From the NCBI RefSeq assembly GCF_016093275.1, contig NZ_JAEDAK010000001.1:496001-560000 (forward strand): a DNA stretch of 64,000 nt, written 5' to 3'. Shown here one piece after another: positions 31,312 through 38,365 of this stretch; position 1 is the stretch's first letter; the number at the start of each line of letters is the position of its first letter. A program made the position numbers and the translations under genes. The notes below the pieces were generated by a model that was not told the origin of the DNA, ran no database searches, and was given only the letters and a program-made list of their open reading frames with translations. This DNA is from Inhella proteolytica. GTDB lineage: Bacteria > Pseudomonadota > Gammaproteobacteria > Burkholderiales > Burkholderiaceae_C.

Positions 31312-31943
31312 CGATGAAGCCAGCAGCCATCGGGGCCTTCTTCGCCACGCTGCAGGCGGCCAACCCGCACCCGGAAACCGAGCTGGTGTATGCCAGCACT
31401 TTCGAATTGCTCGTGGCCGTGTTGCTGTCGGCCCAGGCCACGGATGTCGGGGTCAATAAGGCGACGCGCCGACTGTTCGCCCTGGCACCGACGCCGCAGC
31501 GCATGCTGGACCTGGGCGAGGCCGGGTTGGTGGACTGCATCAAGACGATTGGCCTGTTCCGCAGCAAGGCCCGGCACCTGATGCAGACCTGCCGCATCCT
31601 GGTCGACCAGCATGGCGGCCGCGTGCCGCAGGAGCGGGCAAGCCTGGAAGCCCTGCCCGGCGTGGGCCGCAAGACTGCCAACGTGGTGCTCAACGTCGCC
31701 TTTGGCGAGCCCACGATGGCGGTGGACACCCACATCTTTCGCGTCAGCAACCGCACCGGGCTGGCGCCCGGCAAGAACCCGCTGGAAGTCGAGCAGGGCC
31801 TGCTGAAGCGCATTCCGGCGCCCTACCGGCTGCACGCCCACCATTGGCTGATCCTGCACGGCCGCTATGTCTGCCAGGCGCGCCGACCGCTGTGCGATCA
31901 ATGCCAGGTACGTGCGCACTGCGACCTCGGCCGCGACGCCTAA
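31308..31943 (+). CDS. nth: Endonuclease III
   Basis: Base-excision repair glycosylase/AP lyase for oxidised pyrimidines, 211 residues. The helix-hairpin-helix motif LPGVGRKTANVVLN carries the catalytic K122, the catalytic Asp is D140 (VDTHIFR), and the [4Fe-4S] loop has C189, C196, C199 and C205 with the standard spacing. It starts at an ATG overlapping the rsxB stop; a longer in-frame reading would run antisense to reason through rsxB and is rejected. Confidence 0.97.
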   Translation: MTMKPAAIGAFFATLQAANPHPETELVYASTFELLVAVLLSAQATDVGVNKATRRLFALAPTPQRMLDLGEAGLVDCIKTIGLFRSKARHLMQTCRILVDQHGGRVPQERASLEALPGVGRKTANVVLNVAFGEPTMAVDTHIFRVSNRTGLAPGKNPLEVEQGLLKRIPAPYRLHAHHWLILHGRYVCQARRPLCDQCQVRAHCDLGRDA

Positions 31944-31946
31944 AAT
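31941..31946 (+). promoter_or_regulatory. Candidate -10 box for the TIGR02449-zapA unit
   Basis: TAAAAT overlaps the nth stop codon. It would start transcription near 31953, about 22 bases before the next ATG. The -35 region is poor. Confidence 0.5.
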
Positions 31947-31974
31947 CGCCGGCTTTCCTTCGCTGTCTGCTGCC

Positions 31975-32184
31975 ATGGCCCAGCTCCCCGAATTGCTTGA
32001 TCGCGTTGAGCGCCTGTTGGTGCGTCACGACGAGCTGGCCCGTACCAATGCCTTGCTGATGGATCAGCTGAAGACCTTGAGCGAAGAACGCGACAGCCTG
32101 CGCTCGCGCTTGGCGGCCGCGCGCCAGCGCATCGATGTGCTGCTGCAGCGGCTCCCGGTTGAAGGCGAAGGGCCCCTGGCATGA
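31975..32184 (+). CDS. TIGR02449 family coiled-coil protein (ZapB/DUF904-like)
   Basis: A 69-residue protein predicted to be almost entirely one coiled coil (LPELLDRVERLLVRHDELAR and onwards with leucine heptads). It matches the small TIGR02449 family found directly upstream of zapA in Beta- and Gammaproteobacteria and resembles ZapB in size and character. By analogy it may bind ZapA or help organise the FtsZ ring, which is inference. Its stop overlaps the zapA start (ATGA). Confidence 0.82.
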   Translation: MAQLPELLDRVERLLVRHDELARTNALLMDQLKTLSEERDSLRSRLAAARQRIDVLLQRLPVEGEGPLA

Positions 32185-32489
32185 AGCAGATCGAAGTCAA
32201 CATCATGGGACAGAGCTATCTGCTGTCCTGCCCGGAAGGCGGCGAAGCCGCGCTGCAGCGTGCCGTGGCCCAGGTCGACGAGGAGATGTGCGCCATTCGC
32301 GACGCCGGCAAGATCCGCGCGCGCGAGCGCATCGCCGTGCTGGCCGCACTGAACCTGGCCTACCAACTGGCGCAGACGCCCCGGGCTGCCGCCCCCAGCG
32401 CCAATGCCGGCGCCACCGGTGACGTGGAATTGGGTGATTTGCTGCAGCGGCTGGACCGAGCGCTGGCCTCCGACGGCAATCTGCTCTGA
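32181..32489 (+). CDS. zapA: Cell division protein ZapA
   Basis: FtsZ-associated protein that bundles FtsZ filaments at midcell. The protein has 102 residues, with the N-terminal MKQIEVNIMGQSYLLSCPEG strand region and the helix containing ARERIAVLAALNLAYQL, followed by a short C-terminal coiled coil. It overlaps the upstream coiled-coil gene and is followed immediately by the candidate 6S RNA, the same order as in E. coli (zapA-ssrS). Confidence 0.95.
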   Translation: MKQIEVNIMGQSYLLSCPEGGEAALQRAVAQVDEEMCAIRDAGKIRARERIAVLAALNLAYQLAQTPRAAAPSANAGATGDVELGDLLQRLDRALASDGNLL

Positions 32490-32495
32490 CACAAT
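32490..32495 (+). promoter_or_regulatory. Candidate -10 box of the 6S RNA
   Basis: CACAAT starts one base after the zapA stop codon. It would place the transcript start at about 32501-32504, at the base of the closing stem of the predicted RNA. No convincing -35 hexamer is seen. Confidence 0.5.
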
Positions 32496-32504
32496 CACCC
32501 CCGT

Positions 32505-32674
32505 CCATTGCGTTCGCGCGGGTTTTTATTTCCTTGAACCGATGCTCTCGCGAGCAAGGGCTTGGAACATGCCCGGCGGGCGTGATCGTCTCGCGTCAGA
32601 TGAACCCGAAGCCCGGCTGACCTCGCCCACCTGTACCCCTAGGGTTCAGGAATGCGGCCCGCGGTGCGCGATGG
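32505..32674 (+). ncRNA. ssrS: 6S RNA (candidate)
   Basis: A 170-base RNA that in other bacteria binds the sigma-70 RNA polymerase holoenzyme and lowers its activity in stationary phase. The ends can pair (32505-32522 with 32658-32674: CCAT/ATGG, GCG/CGC and CGCGGG/CCCGCG around mismatches), giving the long closing stem. The 3' half holds GGGTTCAGGAATGCGGCCCGC, which resembles the conserved E. coli 6S segment with GGGTTCAAGGGTTACAGCC. Location directly after zapA is the strongest support. Exact ends are estimates. Confidence 0.75.
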
Positions 32675-32679
32675 ACACC

Positions 32680-32776
32680 ACGAACTCCGCCCACCCCCGA
32701 AGCGCCTGCGGCGCCTCCCCCTCAAGGGGGCGCCACCAGTGGCCTGGCGAAGCCAGTTCCACGGTGGCCCCAGGTC
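32680..32776. repeat. Two-hairpin intergenic element
   Basis: This stretch between the 6S RNA and the EVE gene contains two stem-loops. One is GGCGCC-T-CCCCC / GGGGG-CGCC with loop TCAA (about 32710-32734); the other is CCACC...CTGGC-GAA-GCCAG...GGTGG (about 32732-32770). I recall similar CCCCCTCAAGGGGGC elements scattered between genes of Burkholderiales, but only this copy is in the window. It could also serve as a terminator for the 6S transcript. Confidence 0.5.
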
Positions 32777-32777
32777 A

Positions 32778-33245
32778 ATGAGTATTTCGACCATGCAGAC
32801 TTGGTTGATGAAGTCGGAGCCTGAAGAGGCGTCCATCGACGATCTGCAGCGGCTGGGCCGGCTGCCCTGGACCGGGGTGCGCAATTACCAGGCGCGCAAC
32901 TTCATGCGCGATGCCTTCCAACTGGGCGACCGCGTGCTTTTCTATCACTCCTCCTGCGCCGAGCCCGGCATTGCAGGTCTGGCGCGGTTGGCCTCGGCGG
33001 CGTACCCGGATCCAACCCAGTTCGATCCCGCCAGCCCGTACCACGACCCGAAGTCCAAGCCCGAGGCACCTCGATGGCTGCTGGTGGACGTCTCGTTCGA
33101 CCGCAAGACGCGCCTGCTGAGCTTGAAAGAGCTGCGCGAACGGCCGGAGCTGGCGAGCCTTCAGGTGCTGCAAAAGGGCAGCCGGCTCTCGATCACGCCC
33201 GTGACCGACGCCGAGTGGCGCCTGCTAGAGCCCTTGCTGGCATGA
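32778..33245 (+). CDS. EVE domain-containing protein
   Basis: A 155-residue PUA-like EVE-domain protein. The family start WLMKSEPEEASIDDLQ, the WTGVRNYQARNFMRD segment and the FYHSSC strand are diagnostic. EVE domains are thought to read modified bases in DNA or RNA; the ligand here is unknown. I use the ATG at 32778 because CAGG lies just upstream; an in-frame ATG at 32793 gives an N-terminus closer to many homologues. The stop overlaps the next gene (ATGA), so the two are coupled. Confidence 0.93.
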   Translation: MSISTMQTWLMKSEPEEASIDDLQRLGRLPWTGVRNYQARNFMRDAFQLGDRVLFYHSSCAEPGIAGLARLASAAYPDPTQFDPASPYHDPKSKPEAPRWLLVDVSFDRKTRLLSLKELRERPELASLQVLQKGSRLSITPVTDAEWRLLEPLLA

Positions 33246-34051
33246 GCATCGAGCTCCTGCTCGGCCTGGCCCTGCTGGGCACGCTGACGGGCTTCCTGGC
33301 CGGCTTGCTGGGCATCGGCGGGGGCATGGTGCTCGTGCCGGCGCTGAGCGCCCTGCTGCAATGGCAAGGCGTGGCGACGCCGCTGACGGTCAAGATGGCC
33401 ATTGCCACGGCGATGGCTTGCATCACGGGTACTTCGCTATCGAGCCTGCGTGCCCACCATCGCCGCGGTGCCGTGCGCTGGCCGGTGGTCGCCAGCTTGG
33501 CCCCAGGCGTGCTGTTGGGTGGGCTGCTGTCAGGCGCAGCGTTGTTCGGCCTGCTGCGCGGTCAGTGGTTGGCGGCCTTGTTCAGCGGCTTTGTGCTGCT
33601 GTCCGCCTGGCAGATGTGGAGCGGCGCCCAGGCGCCCGCCGAACGCAGCCTGCCGCCGCGGGCCGGTCTGCTGGGTGTCGGGCTGGTGATCGGTCTGCTC
33701 TCGGGCCTGGTGGGCGCCGGGGGCGGCTTTCTCACCGTGCCCTTCCTGAGCTGGTGTGCCGTGCCCATCCATCAGGCCGTGGCCAGCAGCGCGGCGCTGG
33801 GCTTCCCCATTGCACTGGCCAGCACCTTGGGCTACGTCTGGGGCGGCTGGTCGCTGGAGCCTGCTGTGTCCGGCGCCGTCGGCTACCTCTACCTGCCCGC
33901 CCTGGCGGTGCTGCTGCCCTGCACCATGCTGACCGCACCCTTGGGCGCACGCGCCGCGCACGCCTTGCCGGTGAAAAAACTCAAGCGCGGCTTTGCCCTG
34001 CTGTTGCTGGTGCTGGCCGCCGACATGGCGCGCCGCAGCCTGAGCGGCTGA
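33242..34051 (+). CDS. Sulfite exporter TauE/SafE (TSUP) family permease
   Basis: Inner-membrane protein of 269 residues with about eight helices. The two internal repeats show the TSUP glycine motifs GFLAGLLGIGGGMVLVP (about 15-31) and GLLSGLVGAGGGFLTVPFL (about 150-168). The family exports or imports sulfur-containing organic anions such as sulfite or sulfoacetate; the substrate cannot be inferred. It overlaps the EVE gene by four bases and faces a convergent gene 15 bases downstream without an obvious terminator. Confidence 0.92.
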   Translation: MSIELLLGLALLGTLTGFLAGLLGIGGGMVLVPALSALLQWQGVATPLTVKMAIATAMACITGTSLSSLRAHHRRGAVRWPVVASLAPGVLLGGLLSGAALFGLLRGQWLAALFSGFVLLSAWQMWSGAQAPAERSLPPRAGLLGVGLVIGLLSGLVGAGGGFLTVPFLSWCAVPIHQAVASSAALGFPIALASTLGYVWGGWSLEPAVSGAVGYLYLPALAVLLPCTMLTAPLGARAAHALPVKKLKRGFALLLLVLAADMARRSLSG

Positions 34052-34066
34052 GGCGCGCTGCGTCGC

Positions 34067-35068
34067 TCAAGCGCCGAAGGGAATGGCGGCCAGGACGATT
34101 TGATTGCCGCCCCGGCGCTGCGCCTGGGCCAGCGCCTCCTGGCTGGCGCCGAGCAAGGCCCCATGGTCGGCCGCGGTATGGGGGAAGCTGGCGATGCCCA
34201 TCGACACCGAGAGCCCCAGATCCTGGCCGTTCAGGGCGACGATCTGCTGGTTGCACTGGCGGCGCAGTTGCTCCATGCGCGCATGCGCCGTGGCCAGGCC
34301 CACGCCGGAAAGCAGCACGGCAAAGTACGGATCTCCAATGCGGCAGGCCGCGTCCATCGCCCGGGTGTTGCTGCGCAGCAGGCGTCCGATCGCCTCGATC
34401 AAACGCTGGCGCGCGGGCGCGTGCTCGTCGCCCATCAAGGCGCTGGGCAGGTCCAGCGCGATCAGCACCAACGCGAACTCGCGGTGTTCGCGGGTCGAAA
34501 GGTCCATCTCGCGCTGCAGCAGCTCATCGAAGGGGCCACGCTGCTGCAGGCCGGTGGTTTCGTCGCGCCCGCTACCGGCCTGGGCCTGGCGGCGCAGGTT
34601 CTCGATCTCGGTCTGGTGCTGCTCGATCTGCGCCAGCGCGCGCTGCAGGTGCATTTCGCGCTGCCGCTCCTGCGTGCGCTCCAGCCAGGCAGCCATCACG
34701 TGCTGCGGGCCCAGCGGGGCGCGCACCAGGGTGAATTCGCGCCGCCGCCCACTCAGCTCCAGGCGGTGCTCGCTGACGGAGACGCTGCGGCTTTGCAGCA
34801 CCTGCAGCTCGACTCGCCGCATCGCCGCGGCCTCGTCAGGGCGCATCAGGTCACCGTCGCTGGAGCCCACCAGGCTGGATTCACTGCGCTCGAACAGGCG
34901 ATCCAGTCCTTCGGACGCCTGCACATAGCGGCCCTGCGCAATCGACTTGACCGACAGCATCGCCCCCAGGGTTTCAAACATCTGCCAAAAAGTGCTGGCG
35001 GTGGCATCGGCCCCCAGCTCCTGGTACCAGGTGCCGGGGTTGGGAGACGGTTCGGGCGCTGCGCTCAT
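34067..35068 (-). CDS. Degenerate GGDEF protein with PAS-like N-terminus
   Basis: A cytoplasmic 333-residue protein. Residues about 30-130 look like a PAS sensor domain, 133-165 form a coiled-coil linker, and about 167-330 fold like a GGDEF domain (RDETTGLQQRGPFDELL start; LDLP instead of the usual DIDxFK; SMGIASFP near the end). The active-site signature is replaced by IGDPY (244-248), so cyclic-di-GMP synthesis is unlikely. It may act as a sensor or c-di-GMP/GTP-responsive partner, which is inference. It is divergent from the CpdB-like gene. Confidence 0.85.
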   Translation of the reverse strand: MSAAPEPSPNPGTWYQELGADATASTFWQMFETLGAMLSVKSIAQGRYVQASEGLDRLFERSESSLVGSSDGDLMRPDEAAAMRRVELQVLQSRSVSVSEHRLELSGRRREFTLVRAPLGPQHVMAAWLERTQERQREMHLQRALAQIEQHQTEIENLRRQAQAGSGRDETTGLQQRGPFDELLQREMDLSTREHREFALVLIALDLPSALMGDEHAPARQRLIEAIGRLLRSNTRAMDAACRIGDPYFAVLLSGVGLATAHARMEQLRRQCNQQIVALNGQDLGLSVSMGIASFPHTAADHGALLGASQEALAQAQRRGGNQIVLAAIPFGA

Positions 35069-35155
35069 CGATCACCTGCAGTTCGTTGGGGTTCTCGCTC
35101 ACCCACCTGCCCGCGGTGGCAAGGTGGGCCGGGCACGGCCCCTAGGATGGAGACC

Positions 35156-37075
35156 ATGATTGTGTCCCTGCCCCGCCACCTGCTGGCGCTGCTGTTCGGT
35201 CTGTTACTCAGCCTGCCTGGCGCGGCCCAGCGCCTGCCGCTGCGCTTGCTGCTGACGACCGACGTGCACATGCAGCTGCTTGACCACGACTACACGCTGG
35301 ATCGCCCCAGTCCACAGTTCGGCCTGGCCCGCACGGCCAGCTTGATCGAGCAGGCGCGTGCAGAGGCACCCAACCACCTGCTGTTTGACAACGGTGACCT
35401 GCTGCAGGGCAGCCCGCTCGGCGACTGGCTGGCGCACCAGGGCAACTGGCCGCCCGCGCAACTGCACCCGGCCTACCGCGTGCTGCGCGCCCTTCAGGTA
35501 GACGCCGCCAACCTGGGCAACCATGAATTCGACTTCGGCCTGCCCTTTCTGCGCCGCGCGCTGCAAGGCGTTCCCTTCCCGGTGCTGAGTGCCAACCTGC
35601 TGGACAGTCGCAGCGGCAAGCCCGCATTCAAGCCGGCCGTGATGCTGGAGCGGCGCTGGCGCGATGAGCAGGGCCGGGTGCATCGGCTGCGTGTGGGCGT
35701 CATTGGCCTGGCGCCGCCGCGCAGCGTGGCCTTGCTGCGCGAACAGCTGCTGGGGCGCCTGCGCACCCAAGACGCGGTGACAAGCGCCCGCCACTGGGTG
35801 CGCCAACTACGCCGGCAGGGGGCCGACCTGGTGCTGCTGCTGGCCCATACCGGCTTGGAGCCGGCCGGCCAGACTGCCCGACCGCTGGACGACAACGTGG
35901 CGCTGGCGCTGGCGGAGCTGCCGGGGGTGGATGCCCTGCTGCTTGGGCATGCGCACGGCCTGTTTCCCTCCCCGGCCTATGCCCAGCACCCCGGCGTCGA
36001 TGTCGAGCACGGACGCATCGGCAAGGTGCCGGCCGTGATGGCCGGCCGCTGGGGCGACCATCTGGGCCTGATCGACCTGCTGCTGGAACGCCGGCACGGC
36101 CGCTGGCAGGTGCGCGAATCGCGCAGCGTGCTGCGCCCGGTGTGGGATGCCCAGCAGCAGCGCGCACGGGCTGAGCCCGCCACCTGGGTGGCGCCGCTGA
36201 TCCAGCAGGAGCACGAGGCCACGCGGGCCTGGGTGCAGCAGCCGGTGGCCCAAAGCCGGGTGCCCCTGCACACCCACTTTGCCCAGCTGCTGGACAGCGC
36301 CGCGCTGCAATTGCTGAACGAGGCGCAGCTGGCGCAGCTCGATCGCGAATTGAAGGGCAGCCGCTGGGAGGCCTTGCCGCGGCTCTCCGCGGCCTCCCCG
36401 TTCAAGACCACCAGCCTGCACGGCCAGGCGGCCGATATCCCGGTCGGCCCGCTGGCGCTCAAGCATGCGGTCGACCTCTACCCCTACCAGAACCGCTTCA
36501 AGGCCTTGAAGGTCAACGGCGCGCAGCTGCGCGACTGGCTGGAAATGGTGGCCGGGCAATTCCGCACCATCGACCCGGCCGGCCCGGCCGAGCAGGAGCT
36601 GCTCGACCCGGACTACCCCTCGTACAACTTCGATGTCATCGACGGCGTGCGCTATGCCTTCGACCTGACGCAGCGCCCGCGCTACACAAGCTACGGCCAG
36701 CGCCGCCCGGATGGCGGTCAGCGCGTCGCGCTGCTGGAGTACCAGGGCCAGCCGGTGCGCCCGGAGCAGGAGTTCGTCGTGGCAACGAACAGCTACCGGG
36801 CCGAGGGCGGTGGCCGCTTTGCGGCGCTGCAGGGCGCAGAAGTGGTGGCAGAAGGTCGTGCAGACAGCCGCCAGGTGCTGCTGGATCACATGCGGCAACT
36901 CGGCACGGTTTCGACCGTGCCGGACCAGAACTGGTGGATCCAGCCGGTGCCGGGCACCCGTCTGGTGTTCCGGGGCCTGGCGGAGGCCGCTCGACATCTG
37001 GAGCAAACGCCGGGCGTGAACACCCTGGGCCAGCCCGAAGCCGGCCTGCAGCGCTTCAGCCTGGGCGGGCGCTGA
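35156..37075 (+). CDS. cpdB: Periplasmic 2',3'-cyclic-nucleotide 2'-phosphodiesterase/3'-nucleotidase-like protein
   Basis: A two-domain metallophosphoesterase (639 residues) of the 5'-nucleotidase superfamily, exported to the periplasm. A signal peptide covers about residues 1-25 (hydrophobic LLALLFGLLLSLPGAAQ). The metal-binding motifs are TTDVHMQLLDHDY, FDNGDLLQG, GNHEFDFG and LLLGHAHGLFP. The C-terminal substrate domain (about 320-600) includes the NSYRAEGGGRF loop. The DxHxxxxDxDY opening favours CpdB over UshA. I use the ATG at 35156, with GGAG just upstream; an ATG at 35147 is also in frame. Its stop abuts the stop of the convergent gene. Confidence 0.88.
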   Translation: MIVSLPRHLLALLFGLLLSLPGAAQRLPLRLLLTTDVHMQLLDHDYTLDRPSPQFGLARTASLIEQARAEAPNHLLFDNGDLLQGSPLGDWLAHQGNWPPAQLHPAYRVLRALQVDAANLGNHEFDFGLPFLRRALQGVPFPVLSANLLDSRSGKPAFKPAVMLERRWRDEQGRVHRLRVGVIGLAPPRSVALLREQLLGRLRTQDAVTSARHWVRQLRRQGADLVLLLAHTGLEPAGQTARPLDDNVALALAELPGVDALLLGHAHGLFPSPAYAQHPGVDVEHGRIGKVPAVMAGRWGDHLGLIDLLLERRHGRWQVRESRSVLRPVWDAQQQRARAEPATWVAPLIQQEHEATRAWVQQPVAQSRVPLHTHFAQLLDSAALQLLNEAQLAQLDRELKGSRWEALPRLSAASPFKTTSLHGQAADIPVGPLALKHAVDLYPYQNRFKALKVNGAQLRDWLEMVAGQFRTIDPAGPAEQELLDPDYPSYNFDVIDGVRYAFDLTQRPRYTSYGQRRPDGGQRVALLEYQGQPVRPEQEFVVATNSYRAEGGGRFAALQGAEVVAEGRADSRQVLLDHMRQLGTVSTVPDQNWWIQPVPGTRLVFRGLAEAARHLEQTPGVNTLGQPEAGLQRFSLGGR

Positions 37076-37369
37076 TCAGGCGTAGATGTCCAGCATCACG
37101 CCGGACACTGCCAGTTGCGTCTGCAGCACGCGCAAGTTGGCGATGAACTGGTACGTCGCGGTGCGTTGTTCGACCAGCGAACGCGCCAGGTCAGGGTCTC
37201 GCGCCTGCAGCTGAAACTCGGAGGCAGCCCCCTGGTTCAGGTCGGGACGCGACTCAGGCTCGGTGCGCATGAGCTTGACGGACGACAGCGCCACGTTGTT
37301 GGCCGACGCCCGCAGCCGCTCCTGCGCCGCCGACAAGCCCGCCAAGGCAGTGGACAACTCGACAGCCAT
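37076..37369 (-). CDS. Flagellar basal-body rod/hook-like small protein, orphan
   Basis: A 97-residue protein with both end signatures of the flagellar axial family: an N-terminal helix with LAGLSAAQERLRASANNVAL and a C-terminal helix with LVEQRTATYQFIANLRVLQTQ ending MLDIYA. FlgB, FlgC and FlgE-type proteins have such helices at both ends, but no other flagellar genes are nearby, and the middle is only about 30 residues. An alternative start at 37399 adds ten unlike residues. It may be a minor axial component or an exported relative with another role. Confidence 0.7.
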   Translation of the reverse strand: MAVELSTALAGLSAAQERLRASANNVALSSVKLMRTEPESRPDLNQGAASEFQLQARDPDLARSLVEQRTATYQFIANLRVLQTQLAVSGVMLDIYA

Positions 37370-37402
37370 CTCAGGAACTCCGGGGTGAAAACGGCCCAAT
37401 TA

Positions 37403-38314
37403 TCAGCCGGCCACCGCCTCAAAGCTGCCTGCCGACACAAACACCCGCACGCAATCACCCCCGGCGGCCTTCGCTTCGCCACAGGCCAAGCTGGCCGCTG
37501 CGAGCACGGAGTCCGGGGTTTCCAGGCTGTTCTGCAGCAGCACCACGCCGATGCTGACCTTGACCCGCGCCCGATGCAGGCCCCAGCGCAGCCGGTAGGC
37601 GGCGATGGCAGACCGCATCTTTTCAGCCACGATCTCGGCGTAGTGCTGGTTGCAATCGGGCAACAGCACGGCAAAGCGGTCCTTTTCGATGCGCGCCACG
37701 GTATCCGAAGCCCGCACCCGAGCCTGCAGCAGCTGGCCGATGCCGTAAAGGAAGTGATCGGCGGTCTCGTTGCCCATGCCGGTGACGATCTCGCCGAACT
37801 TGTCCAGATCCAGCCAAAGCACGGTCACTGGCTCGTTGCGGCGGCTGCCCACGTGATCCGAGAGGCGACGTTCGAACTCGCGGCGGTTGGCCAGCTCGGT
37901 GACCGGGTCGTGCTTGGCCGTCCAGGTCGGCGCCAGACGGGCCGCACGGGCCGCCGTGACGTCCTCGACGATCCACAGCGCCTCACCCTTGGGGTCCTGC
38001 CAGTCCAGCGGGCTGGCGCTGAGCTTGCCCCAGAAGCGGCCGCCATCGCGCCGCACGAACTCGACTTCCTCATTCAGGGGCTGGCCAGACTGATAGGCCG
38101 CCGCCAGGCGCTCGGACACCGCCGCGTGGGAGGCGTCAGAGACAAACACGGCCCGGATCGGCTGGCTGCCCAGGTCGTGGTCGTCACCCTGCCCGAACAT
38201 GTGGTTGAAGGGTTCGCTGACGACCGTGAACTGCCCCTGGCTGACAAAGGCGGCGGCCACGGGGGACCGCACCAGCAGGGCCTGCAGGCGGTTGGCGGCG
38301 AGGGGGTCGGTCAT
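37403..38314 (-). CDS. PAS-GGDEF protein with degenerate active site
   Basis: A 303-residue cytoplasmic protein. A PAS domain spans about residues 8-120 (FVRRDGGRFWGKLSASPLDW), then a GGDEF-fold domain starts at WTAKHDPVTELANRREFERRL (about 131-151) with the metal-site strand VLWLDLDKFGEIV. The signature motif reads EKDRF (210-214) instead of GGDEF, so catalysis is doubtful; the DLDKF strand is kept. It lies 33 bases downstream of the flagellar-like gene start in reverse order, and the two together with the CpdB-like gene and the other degenerate GGDEF gene form a cluster. Confidence 0.88.
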   Translation of the reverse strand: MTDPLAANRLQALLVRSPVAAAFVSQGQFTVVSEPFNHMFGQGDDHDLGSQPIRAVFVSDASHAAVSERLAAAYQSGQPLNEEVEFVRRDGGRFWGKLSASPLDWQDPKGEALWIVEDVTAARAARLAPTWTAKHDPVTELANRREFERRLSDHVGSRRNEPVTVLWLDLDKFGEIVTGMGNETADHFLYGIGQLLQARVRASDTVARIEKDRFAVLLPDCNQHYAEIVAEKMRSAIAAYRLRWGLHRARVKVSIGVVLLQNSLETPDSVLAAASLACGEAKAAGGDCVRVFVSAGSFEAVAG

Positions 38315-38365
38315 GACGGCTCCTGGCAGGGGAATGGGGCGATCTTCACCCAAGAAGTGGGGCGG

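Noticed and set aside
34067-38314. Two active diguanylate cyclases.
   Set aside because: Both lack the GGDEF/GGEEF motif (IGDPY and EKDRF in its place), so activity cannot be claimed.
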